Origin: Talpa occidentalis
Lineage: Eukaryota; Chordata; Mammalia; Eulipotyphla; Talpidae
Direction of reading: 5' to 3'
Length of the DNA stretch: 64,000 bases
Assembly (NCBI RefSeq): GCF_014898055.3
Contig: NW_023605194.1
Span: 64,419,361-64,483,360 of the forward strand
Every line of letters begins with the position of its first letter. Positions within the stretch are counted from its first letter, which is position 1. A program made the translations under genes and the position numbers. Positions 11,262 to 23,498 of the stretch are shown piece after piece. The notes beneath the pieces were generated by a model. It made no database searches and was not told the DNA's origin. It saw nothing but the letters and a program-made list of their open reading frames with translations.

Positions 11262-12397
11262 CTGCAGGACAGGACCAGGTCAGAAACAGAATTACAAAGA
11301 GTCATATATGGTTGGAGGATGGAGCAAAACTAAAATTTACTTTTGAGAAAAACATAATTTTTCTTTCTACCTTATTTCCATTTTACATATGATAACAGCA
11401 GCCACTTGTCAGGACTTATAAAAAATGGCACATGGATCTATATGCTTAGACAGGCTTGAGAAGAGAGGCCTATCTTTAGTCCTACAGGACTGTTCTATGG
11501 AAAAGGCAGCCCTGTCACTGGCCAAATGCCAGGACAGATGCCAGTGCATCCAACCACACCACTCAACCCTTGAAAGTGCTACATCAGCACACTGCTTCCA
11601 GGGTACACAGCAAGCTCAGCAATAAGGAGACACCTGCCAAGTGGGAACCATTGGGAAATGACCAACCTGATTTGTCTGGGGACCAATGCCTCAACTTTTC
11701 TTGCTGTTTTACAATGCCCCTGAGAAAGCAGTGGGCAGAAGCTGCAGGAGTCCCTAAACTGTCCCAGTGGAATCTGCTTAGCCAGGGAGCACTGACCCAC
11801 ATGGTCTTAAGAACCAAAAAAGCCTGTGCTCCCAGTCAGAAAGACTTACCCAGAAATGTCCTGAAACATCCCAGCTTTCAGTCTTCCTCCTCTAATAGGG
11901 GAAGAGTCCAGAGCACACCTTGAGTTGCTGGCTACCACCATTTCCCTAACTAAGCATCCTACTTAGCCTCTGCACTTCTATTTCCTCACCTATTAAAAAA
12001 AAAAAGTAACAGTTCCTGGCACCCTGAACAGTCAAATGCTTTACTTTCCTCCAAACTCTCCACTGCCTCTCCTGCACTAAGTAAACCACCCCCACAATCA
12101 GCCCCAAGTTTGAGCCTGTCCTAGAAACCTCAGTCTCATTCTCTCACCTCTACTTCCCCTGGACCACTCTAATGCTAAGTATACCATCCACTCTGCCACC
12201 AGGGATCTCTAGACACAAACCAGATCCCACAACTTCCTGTTCCAAACCCCCAGGGACCCAGGTTTTAGGCCCACAAGCAGTAAATGCAATCAAGTAGGCT
12301 TAATGCAACAGCAGCCCCATACCCACAAATGGTCCCTGTGCCCATCCCGGGGGTCCCAAGCTGACACCAGCCTTAATGAGGCCCCTGCTGGCCCAAC
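11262..12397. other. intron 12
   Basis: No exon or recognisable young repeat. A 12-nt A run lies near 11995-12005. Confidence 0.5.
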
Positions 12398-12615
12398 CTT
12401 GATGTGCTTGTTGCTGCAGTCCCTCAGCAGCGGGTTGGGCAGGCTGGTGCTATGCCTCCTCCAGCTGTGGTAGATGCTGAGCACAACCTCTGCCAGGCCC
12501 GGTGGCCACCTCAGCAGGAACTTGTGGCCCATGCTCTTTAAGTAGCGCATCATCAGCTCCAGGATGCCCCCATTGGTCAGGTTCTCCAGCAGGAATGCAT
12601 GCACGTCCTGCTTCT
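12398..12615 (-). CDS. CABIN1: CABIN1 exon 12 (residues 467-539)
   Basis: This exon is 218 bp, entering in phase 1 and ending in phase 0. The acceptor is CTGGGCAG. The donor is AAG|GTTGGG, a GT donor with poor +3 and +4 bases. It begins [20 protein letters not shown] (human has E where A is) and ends [10 protein letters not shown]. The middle includes the hydrophobic [19 protein letters not shown] and [15 protein letters not shown]. Confidence 0.94.
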
Positions 12616-13198
12616 CTGCCCAGGGAGGAAGAAACGATCTGACTTGAATGAAGGACTTTCTATGCCAGAGACTCCCATTATCTTAGGGAGAAGAGGAGGG
12701 TGGAGAACAATGGCAAGGGTGGGGCAGGGCAGAAGCGGAAGAGACACTGCGTCTTCTCCCCATGTGGTGGTGCTGCAGCCAGGCTCTCAGTTCCAATCCT
12801 GGTTCCAGTCTCACTAGCTGTGAGCAAGTCTCCTTGAATCTCCAGGTCTAAGGTGGACATGAAAGGGTTGACCTCCATATGCCACAGTGTGCACTGAATG
12901 AAGGCACACAGTAAGCACTCAGAAAATATTTGTGTCACACACATCCACTTGCAAAGCTATGCCCGTGGTTTCAGCCTGAAGTACGTGTCCTTCAGGGAGC
13001 ACAGTCAAGTATGAGCCTGGACATTTCAGCAGATGTCCTAGCTAACCACGGAGCTTAGGTCCATGACAAGTCCAGGTAAACCCTTCACTACACTTTAAAA
13101 AACACACCAAAGCCATTCTCCTAGAACAAAATCTAAGCAGGTTACAGGATAATGGCAGAAAGGATGCCCAAAGGATAATCACATTTCTTAATTCCTAC
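12616..13198. other. intron 11
   Basis: No exon. A possible MIR remnant lies around 12800-12930 (GTGAGCAAGTCTCC, then GTAAGCACTCAGAAAATATT). Confidence 0.45.
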
Positions 13199-13335
13199 CA
13201 GATTCCATGAATGTGGCCGAGTCAAATGACAGTCTATGGGGCCCAATGCTTGAGAAACTCTCCAATTTGGCCTCTGACTGGACTTCATAGTTATTAAAGG
13301 AGTCATCTTCTTCCTCAGGGTCCAGCTTTCTTAAC
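13199..13335 (-). CDS. CABIN1: CABIN1 exon 11 (residues 421-467)
   Basis: This exon is 137 bp, entering in phase 2 and ending in phase 1. The acceptor is TTCCCCCAG and the donor is CTG|GTAGGA. It encodes the split arginine, [20 protein letters not shown], then a serine-rich stretch and FDSATFMES. The acidic DPEEEDD run right after the basic exon 10 makes a charged linker between the TPR part and the following helical region. Confidence 0.95.
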
Positions 13336-16162
13336 CTGGGGGAACATACCAAAATCACAAAGCCACACCACACATTCTGATGCAAGCATTTGAATCCTTC
13401 CTACTAGAGAAACAAAACCTGAGCCAGGGAGAGGACTAATAAGCAGCTGGATCAAATACCCAGGCCTCCAGGAAGCTCTGCCTCTCTCCAGGCCTTGGTG
13501 AGCAGCATCTAGATGGTCTACACCCTCACCCATTCATTGTCCCATCAACAGATGATTATGGAGTACCAGCATGTGCCAGGCAAGGTGTGAAGTGCAATCC
13601 TGCCCACAGTAAACTTACCTTCTAATGGGAGACAGACAATAAGTAGATACACAAAAATATAGAACTCAAATGAGGACACCAGAGAGTATGAGGCAGAGGA
13701 TCACAGGGAACTTGTATTAAAGAACAGTCAAGGAAGGCCTCCCTTCCCCATGGGGAAGGGAAGTGGATAGGGAGGGTGATGTTCACACTGACACTGGTGA
13801 AGAGGCTGGTCATGCAAAGAAGCAAGACAAGAATGGGTACCAGAGGCACAGTGCATAACAGAGAGCAACTGGTATGTTCTAAGACCTAAGGAGAGCCTAA
13901 TGAGCAAGGAGCAAGAGGTGGGTGGATGGAATATGGGGGCAGAGCAGGTCCTTCCAAGCTTGGTCCCTCCATAGTTCCTCACAAAGTCTTGGACCTAGAG
14001 AGGTCCCCAGAACCACGTTTTAGCTACCCTCATAGCTTCCTCTCAACCAAGCAGTCCTGCAGAATAAACACACAGAGCACTTCTCAAGGTCTTCATTTAT
14101 TTATTGCACACATACCCCCATAATGACTATACCAGACAAGCCATTATGTTGCTCTTGCCTGACCATCTGAAGTAACAGATATGGAAACCAACAACTAAAA
14201 TTGAATCAGAATAGGGAGGAACTGAGGCCTCCTGCCAACAGCCACAAGAGTAAGATTAAAAGCAAATCTCCAGCTCCAATCAAGCTTAAGGTGGCTGTAG
14301 TCCCAAATGAAATCTTGATTGCAACCCTACAATACCCTGAACTGGAATCATCCAATCAAGTTGCTCCTGAATTCAGGACATACAGAAACTATAAGAAAAT
14401 AAAAAATTGTTGTTACAAAACAAACAACTAAATATGAGTAGAAATCAAACCACATAAAAGTTCCCGGAATGGGGCAGCTAGGCTAAGAGGAAGATGGGGA
14501 AGTGGATCAATCAGACCTCTTGGTGTCAGCAACCACATTACCATCTTGAAGCTCTTCCCCCAAAGGGCAACCTGTGCCGAAAACTGCACCCTGGCAATTT
14601 ATGTACAGAGCACTGTACCCTCTGCTTACTGAGAACAGCCTTGGTTTCTAGCAGTTCACTTCTACCACAAAATGAGAGGAAACAAATTAGGAATATTGCT
14701 GTAGAACAGATTTACAATTCATTTAAAGATTCTGGCTCCTACTCCTCCTCTTGGATATCACCAACATGAAATAAAACTAATATGGGCCAAACACCAGCTA
14801 TGGACTACCCGGTAAATATACACATTGAGCACACATAATTACCTCCCAAACTCCATTCCAATAATCATGATGGAATAAAAAAAGGACAAATACACAAAGA
14901 CACAGGGGATAGAGAGGATACCCCAGCAGACAAGAAATGTACCCACCAAGTGTGGTATAGTAACATACACCTGAAGAAGTCTGAACCTACACAAATGCTG
15001 TATAACATTACTTCAATTTAAAAACATTGCAGGGCCTCCCTGTTGGCCTGAGGGTTAAGTTTCAGTGTTATCACCACTGTGATGGCCCTCCCGCGGCAAA
15101 GCCGCCTGAGTTCAATCCCTGCCAGGGACCTAACCCACATGGTACAGCAGACCTCTCCTGTCTCGCCCGCTGCTCCCCTTAGCAATGTATTACAGTGGAT
15201 CTGCTTGTTCTGCTCCCCACTCTGTCTCTGGTGTATCCTCTTACCCATAGCACCTCTGGCCTACACCCCAATTCTTCTACCCAAAAATAGTAAAATAAAA
15301 AAATCTTACAATAAAGGAATAATTCTTTAAAAAAAAAAAAAACTGCAATTAAAAAAAAAAATCTGCACCACAGAAAATGTTGAAACACACCTCTTTAGAA
15401 CTTCAAAAAAAAAAAAAAAAAAAAAAGCATACCCAGCAAATATTAGAAGGCATAGGAGATGAAGGAATGTTTTCTCCACTTAGGTAAGAGCAGTGGAGGG
15501 GTGACCAAGAAGCCCACCACTGGCACCATAAACAGTGGTGCCCAGTAAGGCTCAGGAATCAAAGACCCTGGAACCTCTGTGGTAGGTGAGAAGGCAAGGA
15601 CAAAAAGCATGAGTGCTGGTGAAAATCTGTGAGGAGCACTGGGGGCCAGGTAACCCCAGCCCAACCAGCCTGACCCATCTCTTCCTGAGGAGCTTCTCTG
15701 AGGAACACTAAGAGCCAGTGAAATCCAGGAATGATTCACCAAGCACACACATTATCCTGGAAAGCAGAAGAGTTACTCCCTTCTGTGGGATTTCCTTAAG
15801 TCTACACCTGAGGAGCAGCAGTCATAGGCTTCCCAGAAAATGGCTGTTTGCCCACGCATGGCCCAAGAGCATGTCATTTCAGCTCCAGGATCCATTCATC
15901 TCTGATATTCCAGGAAGTGACTGGTGCTTTGAGAGATGCACCTGTCACAGTTCTTGCCTTCAGGAAGTTCAGAGGCAGGAGAGGCAAGAAAAATCCAACC
16001 TCCCAATCCGAGGACATCTGTGCTTTGGCCATATGCACAGACATTATGGGGATGCAAAGGAGATATCCACAGGAGAGGGCGGCAATGGAAAGGTTATTGG
16101 TGGTATAGGTTGTAAGTTTGTGTTTGTTTGTTTATGCAAATCAGAAAAAGTGTACACATTAC
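13336..16162. other. intron 10
   Basis: About 13545-13700 has ancient-repeat text (GTGCCAGGCAAGGTGTGAAG, then GGGAGACAGACAATAAGTAG). One SINE is listed separately. Nothing was identified in 13800-15000 or 15430-16150. Confidence 0.5.
15032..15340 (+). mobile_element. T+ SINE, type A, diverged
   Basis: Head GGGCCTCCCTGTTGGCCTGA and body landmark GGATCTGCTTGTTCTGCTCC are clear. The tail is degraded (AGTAAAATAAAAAAATCTTA) and merges with poly(A). No clear target duplication. Confidence 0.88.
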
Positions 16163-16331
16163 CTGGATGGCAAGAACTTCATCAGAAGCTCCTGGAAGTC
16201 TACTTTCTCTTCTTTTTTGCACTTGGTGTTTCGGACCCGGGCAGACCGTCGCTTTGCTGTTTCTCCACTCTCTTCTGAAATCTTCTTCCGCTTTACTCCT
16301 TTCTTGGATTTATCTCCCCCAGAAACATCAA
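16163..16331 (-). CDS. CABIN1: CABIN1 exon 10 (residues 365-421), basic nuclear-localisation-like segment
   Basis: This exon is 169 bp, entering in phase 1 and ending in phase 2. The donor is AG|GTAATG. The acceptor is GTGAAG, with A instead of a pyrimidine at -3, so this end is slightly less certain. It encodes [20 protein letters not shown], then [20 protein letters not shown] and [12 protein letters not shown]. The two lysine/arginine clusters (KKGVKRKK and [15 protein letters not shown]) are consistent with the nuclear location of CABIN1. The V at the splice junction replaces a human G. Confidence 0.93.
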
Positions 16332-17881
16332 CTTCACAAAAAGTGCAAATTGAAATCTTACAAAGTAGGGAGGGAAAATGCACCACACAGGCACATCTGT
16401 GCCCATTTTTCTAACTCAACCACCAAGTTAAATCTTTCTCTCCTTTGATCAAGAAATCTCTCATCTCTTCTTTAACAAGAGTCCTTAGTAAAATCAGTTT
16501 CAAACCACTCAATTCTCACACCTTTCTTAAAATCACAAAACTACAAGTAGATTTCAAGATTACTTCCCCACAGCTACAGACTATCAGCGTCTCAGGTTCA
16601 ACATCATCCTCATCCCCCTGAGGCCTCTGGAGCCTCAGCAGATGTACCTGAGATGGGACAGAACAAGCAGTAGTGACACTGGCTTTACCCATAGCCCAGC
16701 ATCCTGAGCACCCAATGATGTGAGCAAGAGTGGTGTAAACCACAGAGAGCAGAGCAGTGTCAGAGGATTAAGCAAAAAAGTAAGATACAACCCTGTATAT
16801 GTTCATTCAGAAACTGCTTTAACTGCCAGATATTCTTTTTTTGTTTTTTTTTTCAGGGACACAGAATCAAGAAAAGTCTTGAGAGTTTTTGTCTGAGATT
16901 TTTCACAACTGCAGTGAAATAATAAAAATTAATAAAACCATTCAAAAATATACTACCATATAGTAACTTTGCTGACTTTTTTTTTTAACATGCTGACATG
17001 TCTTGATGTCTTTTTTTTTAATATTTTATTTTATATAATTCTTACATCTTTTTTCATCTTTGCACAACGTATGCATTTTCATTTTGGTTGTATTCCTATA
17101 TTCCCCATACAATTGCACCTCCCCTCTTATTTTGACTCTAGTCCTTCCTTTCCCCGCCCCCCCCCTCCATAGTGTGTCTCTGGTTTATAGTTGCTTGTTG
17201 ATTTTGATTTTTACTTTATATTGTTTAGTCTTTTTCCTGGTCTCGTATTTAGGTTTTCTAAATTCCTGCTATGAGTGAGACCATCGGTATTTTTCTTTTT
17301 TCTTTCTGGCTTATTTCGCTGAGCATGATCCCTTCCGGATCCATCCATGTTGCTGCAAACTGCATGTGTTTATCTTTTTTAATTGCTGAGTAATATTCCA
17401 TTGTGTATATGTACCACATCTTCTTGATCCAGTCATCTATTTTTTGGGCATTTGGGTTGCTACTTTGCTGACTTTTTTAAGGCCAAAGAATATTAGTGCA
17501 CAGCAACACTGAGAGCGATGACACATAGCCAGCAACAGAAGGGACCTGCCACTACACACATTTTTTTTCTCACCTCACACATTATAAGCAGAACCTTTGC
17601 ACTGGCATTTGCCAACCTGGTGTTAAGCAGTCTCCAAGGAGCTGCCTCCCTAAACCCAGACCCCACCTTGCAGGGTCTTCATTGCTGAAATGGACCCTAA
17701 TGAGCAGCAGCCCACGAGCAGGCTGACAGGATCCCCCCCTCCACTGAGAGTTCTTGCATAAACCTCAGACCAGGAATATCAGTGGGCCCTATCCCTCTGG
17801 ACAGGCCAGCGCACCCTCAACATTCATTTCTGCTCAGGAAATGGAGTGTCCCCAGAACCCTCCCCCAGAAGATCTGCTCAC
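16332..17881. other. intron 9, with one reverse L1 3' end
   Basis: The L1 is listed separately. 16340-16960 and 17480-17880 show no other exon or repeat that I recognise. Confidence 0.55.
16983..17461 (-). mobile_element. 5'-truncated L1 3' end with possible 3' transduction
   Basis: Reverse complement of the same L1 3' end seen at 37.5-37.9 kb (CCATACAATTGCA, ATGAGTGAGACCATC and TTCGCTGAGCATGATCC on the plus strand). Target duplication ACTTTGCTGACTTTTTT at 16966-16982 and 17462-17478. Between the L1 poly(A) tract and a second A tract next to the target site lie about 24 extra bases. Confidence 0.93.
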
Positions 17882-18168
17882 CTGAGGAAACGCCTGTCTC
17901 CAGCAGACTGGAACTATGCAGTGGGAAGCTGGCTGCAGCCACGGGAGCATAAGAGACCACAGGCTCGGCCAGAGTCACAGCCGGGTTGGCACTGATGGGG
18001 CTTGGCTGGATCACACTGACAGATGCCACCACCACAGAGGACACCAAAGGCTGATTGATATCCTGGTAGTCAGACAGGTCAATCCTCTTGCCGAGGCTGG
18101 GCCGTGGGGGCTCACAGGTAGTGAGATGGTTGTACATGGTCAACAAACTCTCTCCAAGGCACTTCCAG
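17882..18168 (-). CDS. CABIN1: CABIN1 exon 9 (residues 269-365)
   Basis: This exon is 287 bp, entering in phase 2 and ending in phase 1. The acceptor is TTCTTGCAG and the donor is CAG|GTGAGC. After [20 protein letters not shown] come [10 protein letters not shown] and a long low-complexity stretch of valine, serine and proline. This is the fastest-changing coding segment in the window: several substitutions against the human protein, but no gap seen. Confidence 0.95.
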
Positions 18169-19449
18169 CTGCAAGAAGAGAGTCACCACATGAGGTCAGC
18201 AGCTCCTTATAGGGCCTTCCAAACCCAGGGACAATTGTCATCTCCACAAGGGCAGGGAGAGCAGCCATGGTTTTGTCCCCATGGTTACTGATAAAATCTT
18301 GAATCTAACAGCTGAGGTGGAGCAGTCAGAGCTGGAGCAAGAGCATGGGTCACCCTACTCTCTTCACCTCCTCCTCCCTTCACCCCGGCAGAAGTCCTAG
18401 AGCATCTTAGCCTCAGGCACATTCAGATTCAACCAGGGAAGCATAAACCACTGTCTAACTTCTTTAAAACATCTGTGGTATATCTCTGATGCTACTATTC
18501 TGGCTTCTGCGGGGCAGAGAGGAAGGGGAATGCCTGCTAACACAAAGTTGGCCTAAAGGTTTGAACAGGTCCATGGGCAGGGTCTCTCAGGAGTAGCACC
18601 TCAGTGAGTCTCCATATAGGCCAGGCCAACCGCCTGGCAAACAGAGACCATTGTGTTTTGTTTTTTGCTATATGATTATATGTTTATTATGGGGTGGTAC
18701 ATTAAGCTGAACCCTGTTTCATGTTCCAATTTGTGTTATGTATTGTGTTGTGGTATGATGGTGTTTTGTGACATATTCATGCATCCCTGAGTGGTTTCCA
18801 AAAGTCTCAGGTTAATAATCAAATCCTCAGCCTCATGGTGCTGCATGGCTTTGTCCCACCACCTGTCCTGGCTTCACCTTGCAACCCCCCTACATCCCCA
18901 CCATATTAGTGTCATTCGTTCTACAAATAAAATCAGACTCCCACATCCCATAGGGTTCACTCAGGCTTCCCTCTTGCCAGAAACAACTTCCCCTTACTAT
19001 GCCTCAACCTCTCTGCCTGGTCAATGCCCAGTCCTCTGTAAGAATCCAGCTCTGACACCTAAGCCTTCCCAGATCCCTAGAGCAGTGCAAACCCCATTAG
19101 TGCTCCCCCAGTGCTGTGCTTCTCTCCTCAGGGTGCCCATCAGTTTGGGACATGTGCTCCTCCAAGGTGACTGACTACTGCTCCAGGATTCACCTTTGGT
19201 GGAGGACCATTGTCCAGCATGAGCTGGAACCAAGTAAATGTTGTAGAAGGAATGAAAAATGACATGCTTCAAAATCCAGAATCCAATCAAATGGAGATTT
19301 CTAGGATTGAAAGGGATTTCTTACCTATTCTTTTCTCTTTAGTAAGGGCTACATGTGAATAGGAAAGAATTATTCACCAGCTATGTGACAAATGCCTTAA
19401 ATACGTAATTTATCTATGCACTGCTTATGCCTGGCAGATACTGATTAGA

Positions 19450-19637
19450 CCAGGGGGTGGCACTCTGGGGCCCATAGTCTGTTTTGTACAGCCCACAAGC
19501 TAAGAATGATTTTCACACTTATAAAAGGTTGTTATCACACAAATACACATGACTACACAATAGATATGATGGCTGGCCCACAAAATCTAAAGTGTTTACC
19601 ATATGGTTCTTTATAAGAAAAATGTGCAGACCACTGG
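19450..19637 (+). mobile_element. hAT-Charlie-type non-autonomous DNA transposon fragment
   Basis: Text TTTTGTACAGCCCACAAGCT, AAGAATGATTTT and a GGCCCACAAAATCTAAAG end match the order of a common mammalian hAT element. A fuller relative lies at 60490-60820. The exact family name is not given. Confidence 0.65.
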
Positions 19638-20034
19638 ATTACGCGGTGGATATTTTAAAATTCCCAGACCCTCTACTCCCAGAAAGGGAATTGCTATACT
19701 TCTTCTTTAATAGCACAATCCCATACTTAATCACCAAGCAACACTCTTTCAGCTGAGCCTCTCCCTCATGCTTCCACTTGACCTTCACCCTGCACTGTTC
19801 CCCTACACTGTGATGCCAGTTCACAGCTTCTCTTCTTCACTCATATCACCAGGTTCCCTCCCAGCATCATCGGACATTATGCACCTTCACTATAACAGGA
19901 GTTCCTTCAAAACTCCCAACTCTCTTGGTTGGGGAGTCCATACTCAGAAAGGATGAAATTCCTAACCCAGCTGATATAAGGTAAAGGGCACATTGCCTGC
20001 TTGGAGAGATATTCCTGAGAGACTTGGAAAACAT

Positions 20035-20215
20035 ACAAGCAGTAATAATATGGAATAGAGTCAGCCCTTCCTGAGTATGTGCTGAGTGTTGACTCTGCAT
20101 TTGCCTCCATATACTATCTAATTATCATAACAATCTTGTAAGAGAAGGATGCTGTTTTCCACATTTTTAGGGAGTGGCATGTCATGTGCCCACATCACCT
20201 AGCAAGGTGCACCAG
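20035..20215 (+). mobile_element. MIR fragment
   Basis: MIR-like order: GTGCTGAGTGTTGACTC, ATACTATCTAATTATCATAA, CAATCTTGTAAGAGAAGGAT, CATTTTTAGGG. Confidence 0.55.
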
Positions 20216-20863
20216 TATTGGCTCCAGGTCAGTCTGATCCAGACCACTTTGTGACAATGTCTCTGACTATGAGAAGGGAAAAGGAATGCTGCTGTCAAAG
20301 CATACTAAACTTAAACAGTCAAGATTTCATGCTAGAATTTTAAAAACAGAATCTGCACCCCAGATCTCACCAAAGAGCTAAATTACCCCAAAGCCAAGAG
20401 GCGTGCCCTTCTAGGATGTCTATCGCACATTATGGGAACTCACTGAACTATGCTGAGGCCCATCCTCCAAGGTGTCTTGGAGGGAGGGCAGGGACTCAAG
20501 AATTGGGAACTGCAGATCTGAGATCAACTCCAGGCTTCCTATTCACTTTTTAACTTCTCTGACTCTAGTTTCCTCCTGCCAATTGTCTGGCAAATGATAG
20601 AGTGCTTTTCTCTTCTTGGTAGGGTAGACTGAGAGGGGGCTTGTAAGAAAATGGCAGGTAGCAGGGGGCAAAAATGGCAATAGCAAAGAGGGCCTTAGAC
20701 TAGGCATACCTGAGAAAGGCCTAGCCTGTCTTAGCAGTCAACAGTAAGCCTATCTCTCAGCCATCTATCCAATGTGCACACAGATCCAAAAGCAGTGCAG
20801 GTCAAATCTCCTGTGAAGGGCCCACCAGCTGAGCCAGTAACCCCAGAGACCCAGACTACCTAC

Positions 20864-21013
20864 GTGAAGAAGGGAATGGGCTGCACCAGCTTCAGGTCCG
20901 GTTCTTTCTCCCGCGTAGTCAATGCCTGTCTCTTCTTACGCAGTCCCAGGGCCTCATCTACAATGGCCTGTGTCTCAGCAGCACTCACAGATACATCATG
21001 GATTGACATATCA
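20864..21013 (-). CDS. CABIN1: CABIN1 exon 8 (residues 219-269)
   Basis: This exon is 150 bp, in and out in phase 2. The acceptor is GGCTTTTAG and the donor is CAC|GTAGGT. It encodes [20 protein letters not shown], then [20 protein letters not shown] and [10 protein letters not shown]. The residues TT in [10 protein letters not shown] are IV in human. Confidence 0.95.
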
Positions 21014-22399
21014 CTAAAAGCCCAGAAGACAGGGAGAAATTACAATGTTACAAGCTAGAACCAAAGCTGAAATTTTATAAACAGGGATACAGTCCATACC
21101 CTTTAATCTATATTTATTCTTCTACAAATAAAATAATACTTGAGTCTGACCTCAAAGGGCCATAATTAGCATTCTTATTACACACATACAATAGAAATGA
21201 CTAATACTCTTTGTTCCTTCTACAACTCAAAGTTGAGCAAAGAGATTTTATATGTATTAACAGTATCATAGTAATGTCACAAAAATAAAATCTTGCTCTG
21301 AATTATTTATAGGCAATTATTTGAAAATTTCATTAGCCTATCCTGCCCAACCTAACAAAAAGTTTTCAGACTACCCAAGTTCACCAAAGTCTATGGTGTC
21401 CCCAAACTACAGAAAGGCAGGAAATTTGGAGCCTCCCTCCCACACCCACAGCTCTGCCAGCAGTACCTGCTCACCTGCCCAGACTGTCCTAATGCTCCCA
21501 GAAGGGCTCCACCACAGACACTCAGTTACAGACTTATCTATATCTTTCCAAGAGCATAGTTACTTCATAACAGATGTGAACAAGACGTAAAGTCTCACAA
21601 GAGGTAGATATCCCAAAATGAAAAACCACATTTCCCCCAACAGGTGAGTTCCAGTAACCAAGAGAATAACAGAGGGCAGAGGAGTGGATCTGGCAGCAGG
21701 GTTGGGTGGAGGGAGGCAGCCAGAGTTTGGATAACTACCAAGAGGTGACCTGGGAGTTGAAATGGAAGAAGCTATAGCAAAACAGACAGAGAGGTGGGAA
21801 GACGCCATAGACAGGGCAAACCCAAGGCACTCCAGGTGAGAATACAGTGAGTCAGGGTGCAGGGACAGGACAATGCATAATAGGGCCAGGTATAAAATCT
21901 GCCAGGGACCTAGGACAGTTCTCTTGGGGGAGGGAGAAGCATGAGGTGATGTGAAGACCTAGGGGTGGAGGGAGAAGGTAAAAGAATGTAAAGGACATCC
22001 TGGGCAATGCTACTGAGCCTGAGCTTTGTGGCACAGGGTCAGACTCAGTCACTGAACTTAGGGAGTACTGGGAATAAAGCCTTGGTAAAGGGAAAGGTGA
22101 ATGCTAGAAGGCAAGGTGGCCAGCAAGATGCCACAAGCATCCAGATGGAAGCTGGCAAATAAGAGACCCAGCAGGATGATGGGAAAGGAGGACAGGGGTC
22201 ATCACCGAGATTAGGCACACAGCTGAGTACTGAACAAGGCACTCTGCCAGATGAAGAGATGCAAAAGGGAATGAAGTGCAGAGATCAGGACATGAGAGAA
22301 CACTGTGCACATACATCCTATATTCACCCAGCACATGGGGACAGGGGGTTGGGGTATGAGTGTGGGGAGAGAGCCAGCACAGGAAAAGGCAAGACTTAC
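21014..22399. other. intron 7
   Basis: 21600-22270 reads like an old L2-age repeat on the plus strand (purine-rich, GGTGGGAAGACGCCATAGAC). No exon or young SINE. Confidence 0.45.
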
Positions 22400-22529
22400 C
22401 ATTTAAGGAACATTCGGAGGGAGTCCTTGCGGAGAAAAGGCTGTTCCTCAAAAATCTTCTCTTTGAGAACAAGCCCTTTGCTGTACCGGCAATCCTTCTC
22501 CAAAGCTTTGCAGATGAAGTACAGACATG
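22400..22529 (-). CDS. CABIN1: CABIN1 exon 7 (residues 176-219)
   Basis: This exon is 130 bp, entering in phase 1 and ending in phase 2. The acceptor is TGCCTAG and the donor is ATG|GTAAGT. It encodes [20 protein letters not shown], then [20 protein letters not shown] and LK. It completes the fourth N-terminal TPR ([12 protein letters not shown]). The phenylalanine in EEQPFLRK is C in the human protein. Confidence 0.95.
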
Positions 22530-22844
22530 CTAGGCAGAAAAAGAAACATTATGACTTTTGAGTGTATGCACCAAACTTTTCGCCTTTCCCTACTCTGGAA
22601 TCAAAGAAATGCATGGTGAATAGTAACGAGGTACCGCTTTAGCTGACTCAATCAGGAAAGACTTTTGAAAATAATAATAGCCACCACAGACAGGAGAAAT
22701 ACAAATGCTTCTGGGGAGAACAGACTATACAACCTTTCTGAAGCACCACAGGTATTGTACAGAGCCTCAATCCAGAAATCCACTTCTAGAAAAAAACTGT
22801 TATTGGCTAATTGGAAAACGGCCTTCAAAAATTTGGGAAATCCC

Positions 22845-23190
22845 TCAGGCCCCCAGGCATTAAATGAGCTGCTGCATAGAGTACACTCAGCACAGAGCCC
22901 TGGCACACAGAGGCGCTCTCAGTATAATACACTGAGCTGTTCTATTTTAAAATCTCCTCTTCGGGAGTCACTGTACTTTTTGGAAGACTCCTATTCCTTT
23001 GACTCTGGAACACAGCCTATTTAAAATCCTCGCATCCCAGCCTCTTTCATAGCTGGGCTGAGGTATGGGAAGACTCAGCCTGGCTGTGCTTGCAAGTCTG
23101 GTGGGGGCCTGTTAGAGCAGCAGGAAGGGCCTGCTGCCCAGTGCCCAGGCTCTGACCTCAATACAGCGAGGCCTGGTAGAGGCTCCTGCC
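22845..23190. repeat. direct duplication, copy B (partner at 3487-3838)
   Basis: Same orientation as copy A. It starts in CCCTCAGGCCCCCAGGCATT and ends near GGCTCCTGCC. It lies 316 bp upstream, in transcript sense, of exon 7. Flanks on both sides are unrelated to those of copy A. Confidence 0.9.
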
Positions 23191-23498
23191 TCTACAAGGT
23201 CCATGGGGGACTGGTTAGGGACGATTTCCTCTGACCTATATGGAGTTGCGATCATTGTATAGTTTGGGGTGTGGGTGTGTTCATCAACTAAAATGAAGGC
23301 CATAAGACAGCATGGGAGGAGGTAGGAGACCAAATATACCACATAGTAGGACTTCATTTTATACATAAAACTGGTTTCTGTTCCTTTTGTTTATCTGTAT
23401 TTTCTAGTTGTTTTTTTTTTTCCTTTTTTTTTTTTTCTTTTTAAACTGTTCTTACAAAAGAAAAGGGACATTTCCTTCAACTGAAGATATGTACATTG

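Larger units (their letters stand above)
18169..20863. other. intron 8
   Basis: 18650-18780 is GT/T-rich. An hAT fragment and a MIR are listed separately. No exon was seen in 18790-19440 or 20220-20860. Confidence 0.5.

Noticed and set aside
15718..16278. 186-codon plus-strand frame in intron 10 overlapping exon 10
   Set aside because: It is antisense to a conserved CABIN1 exon and has no recognisable domain; it is a chance frame.
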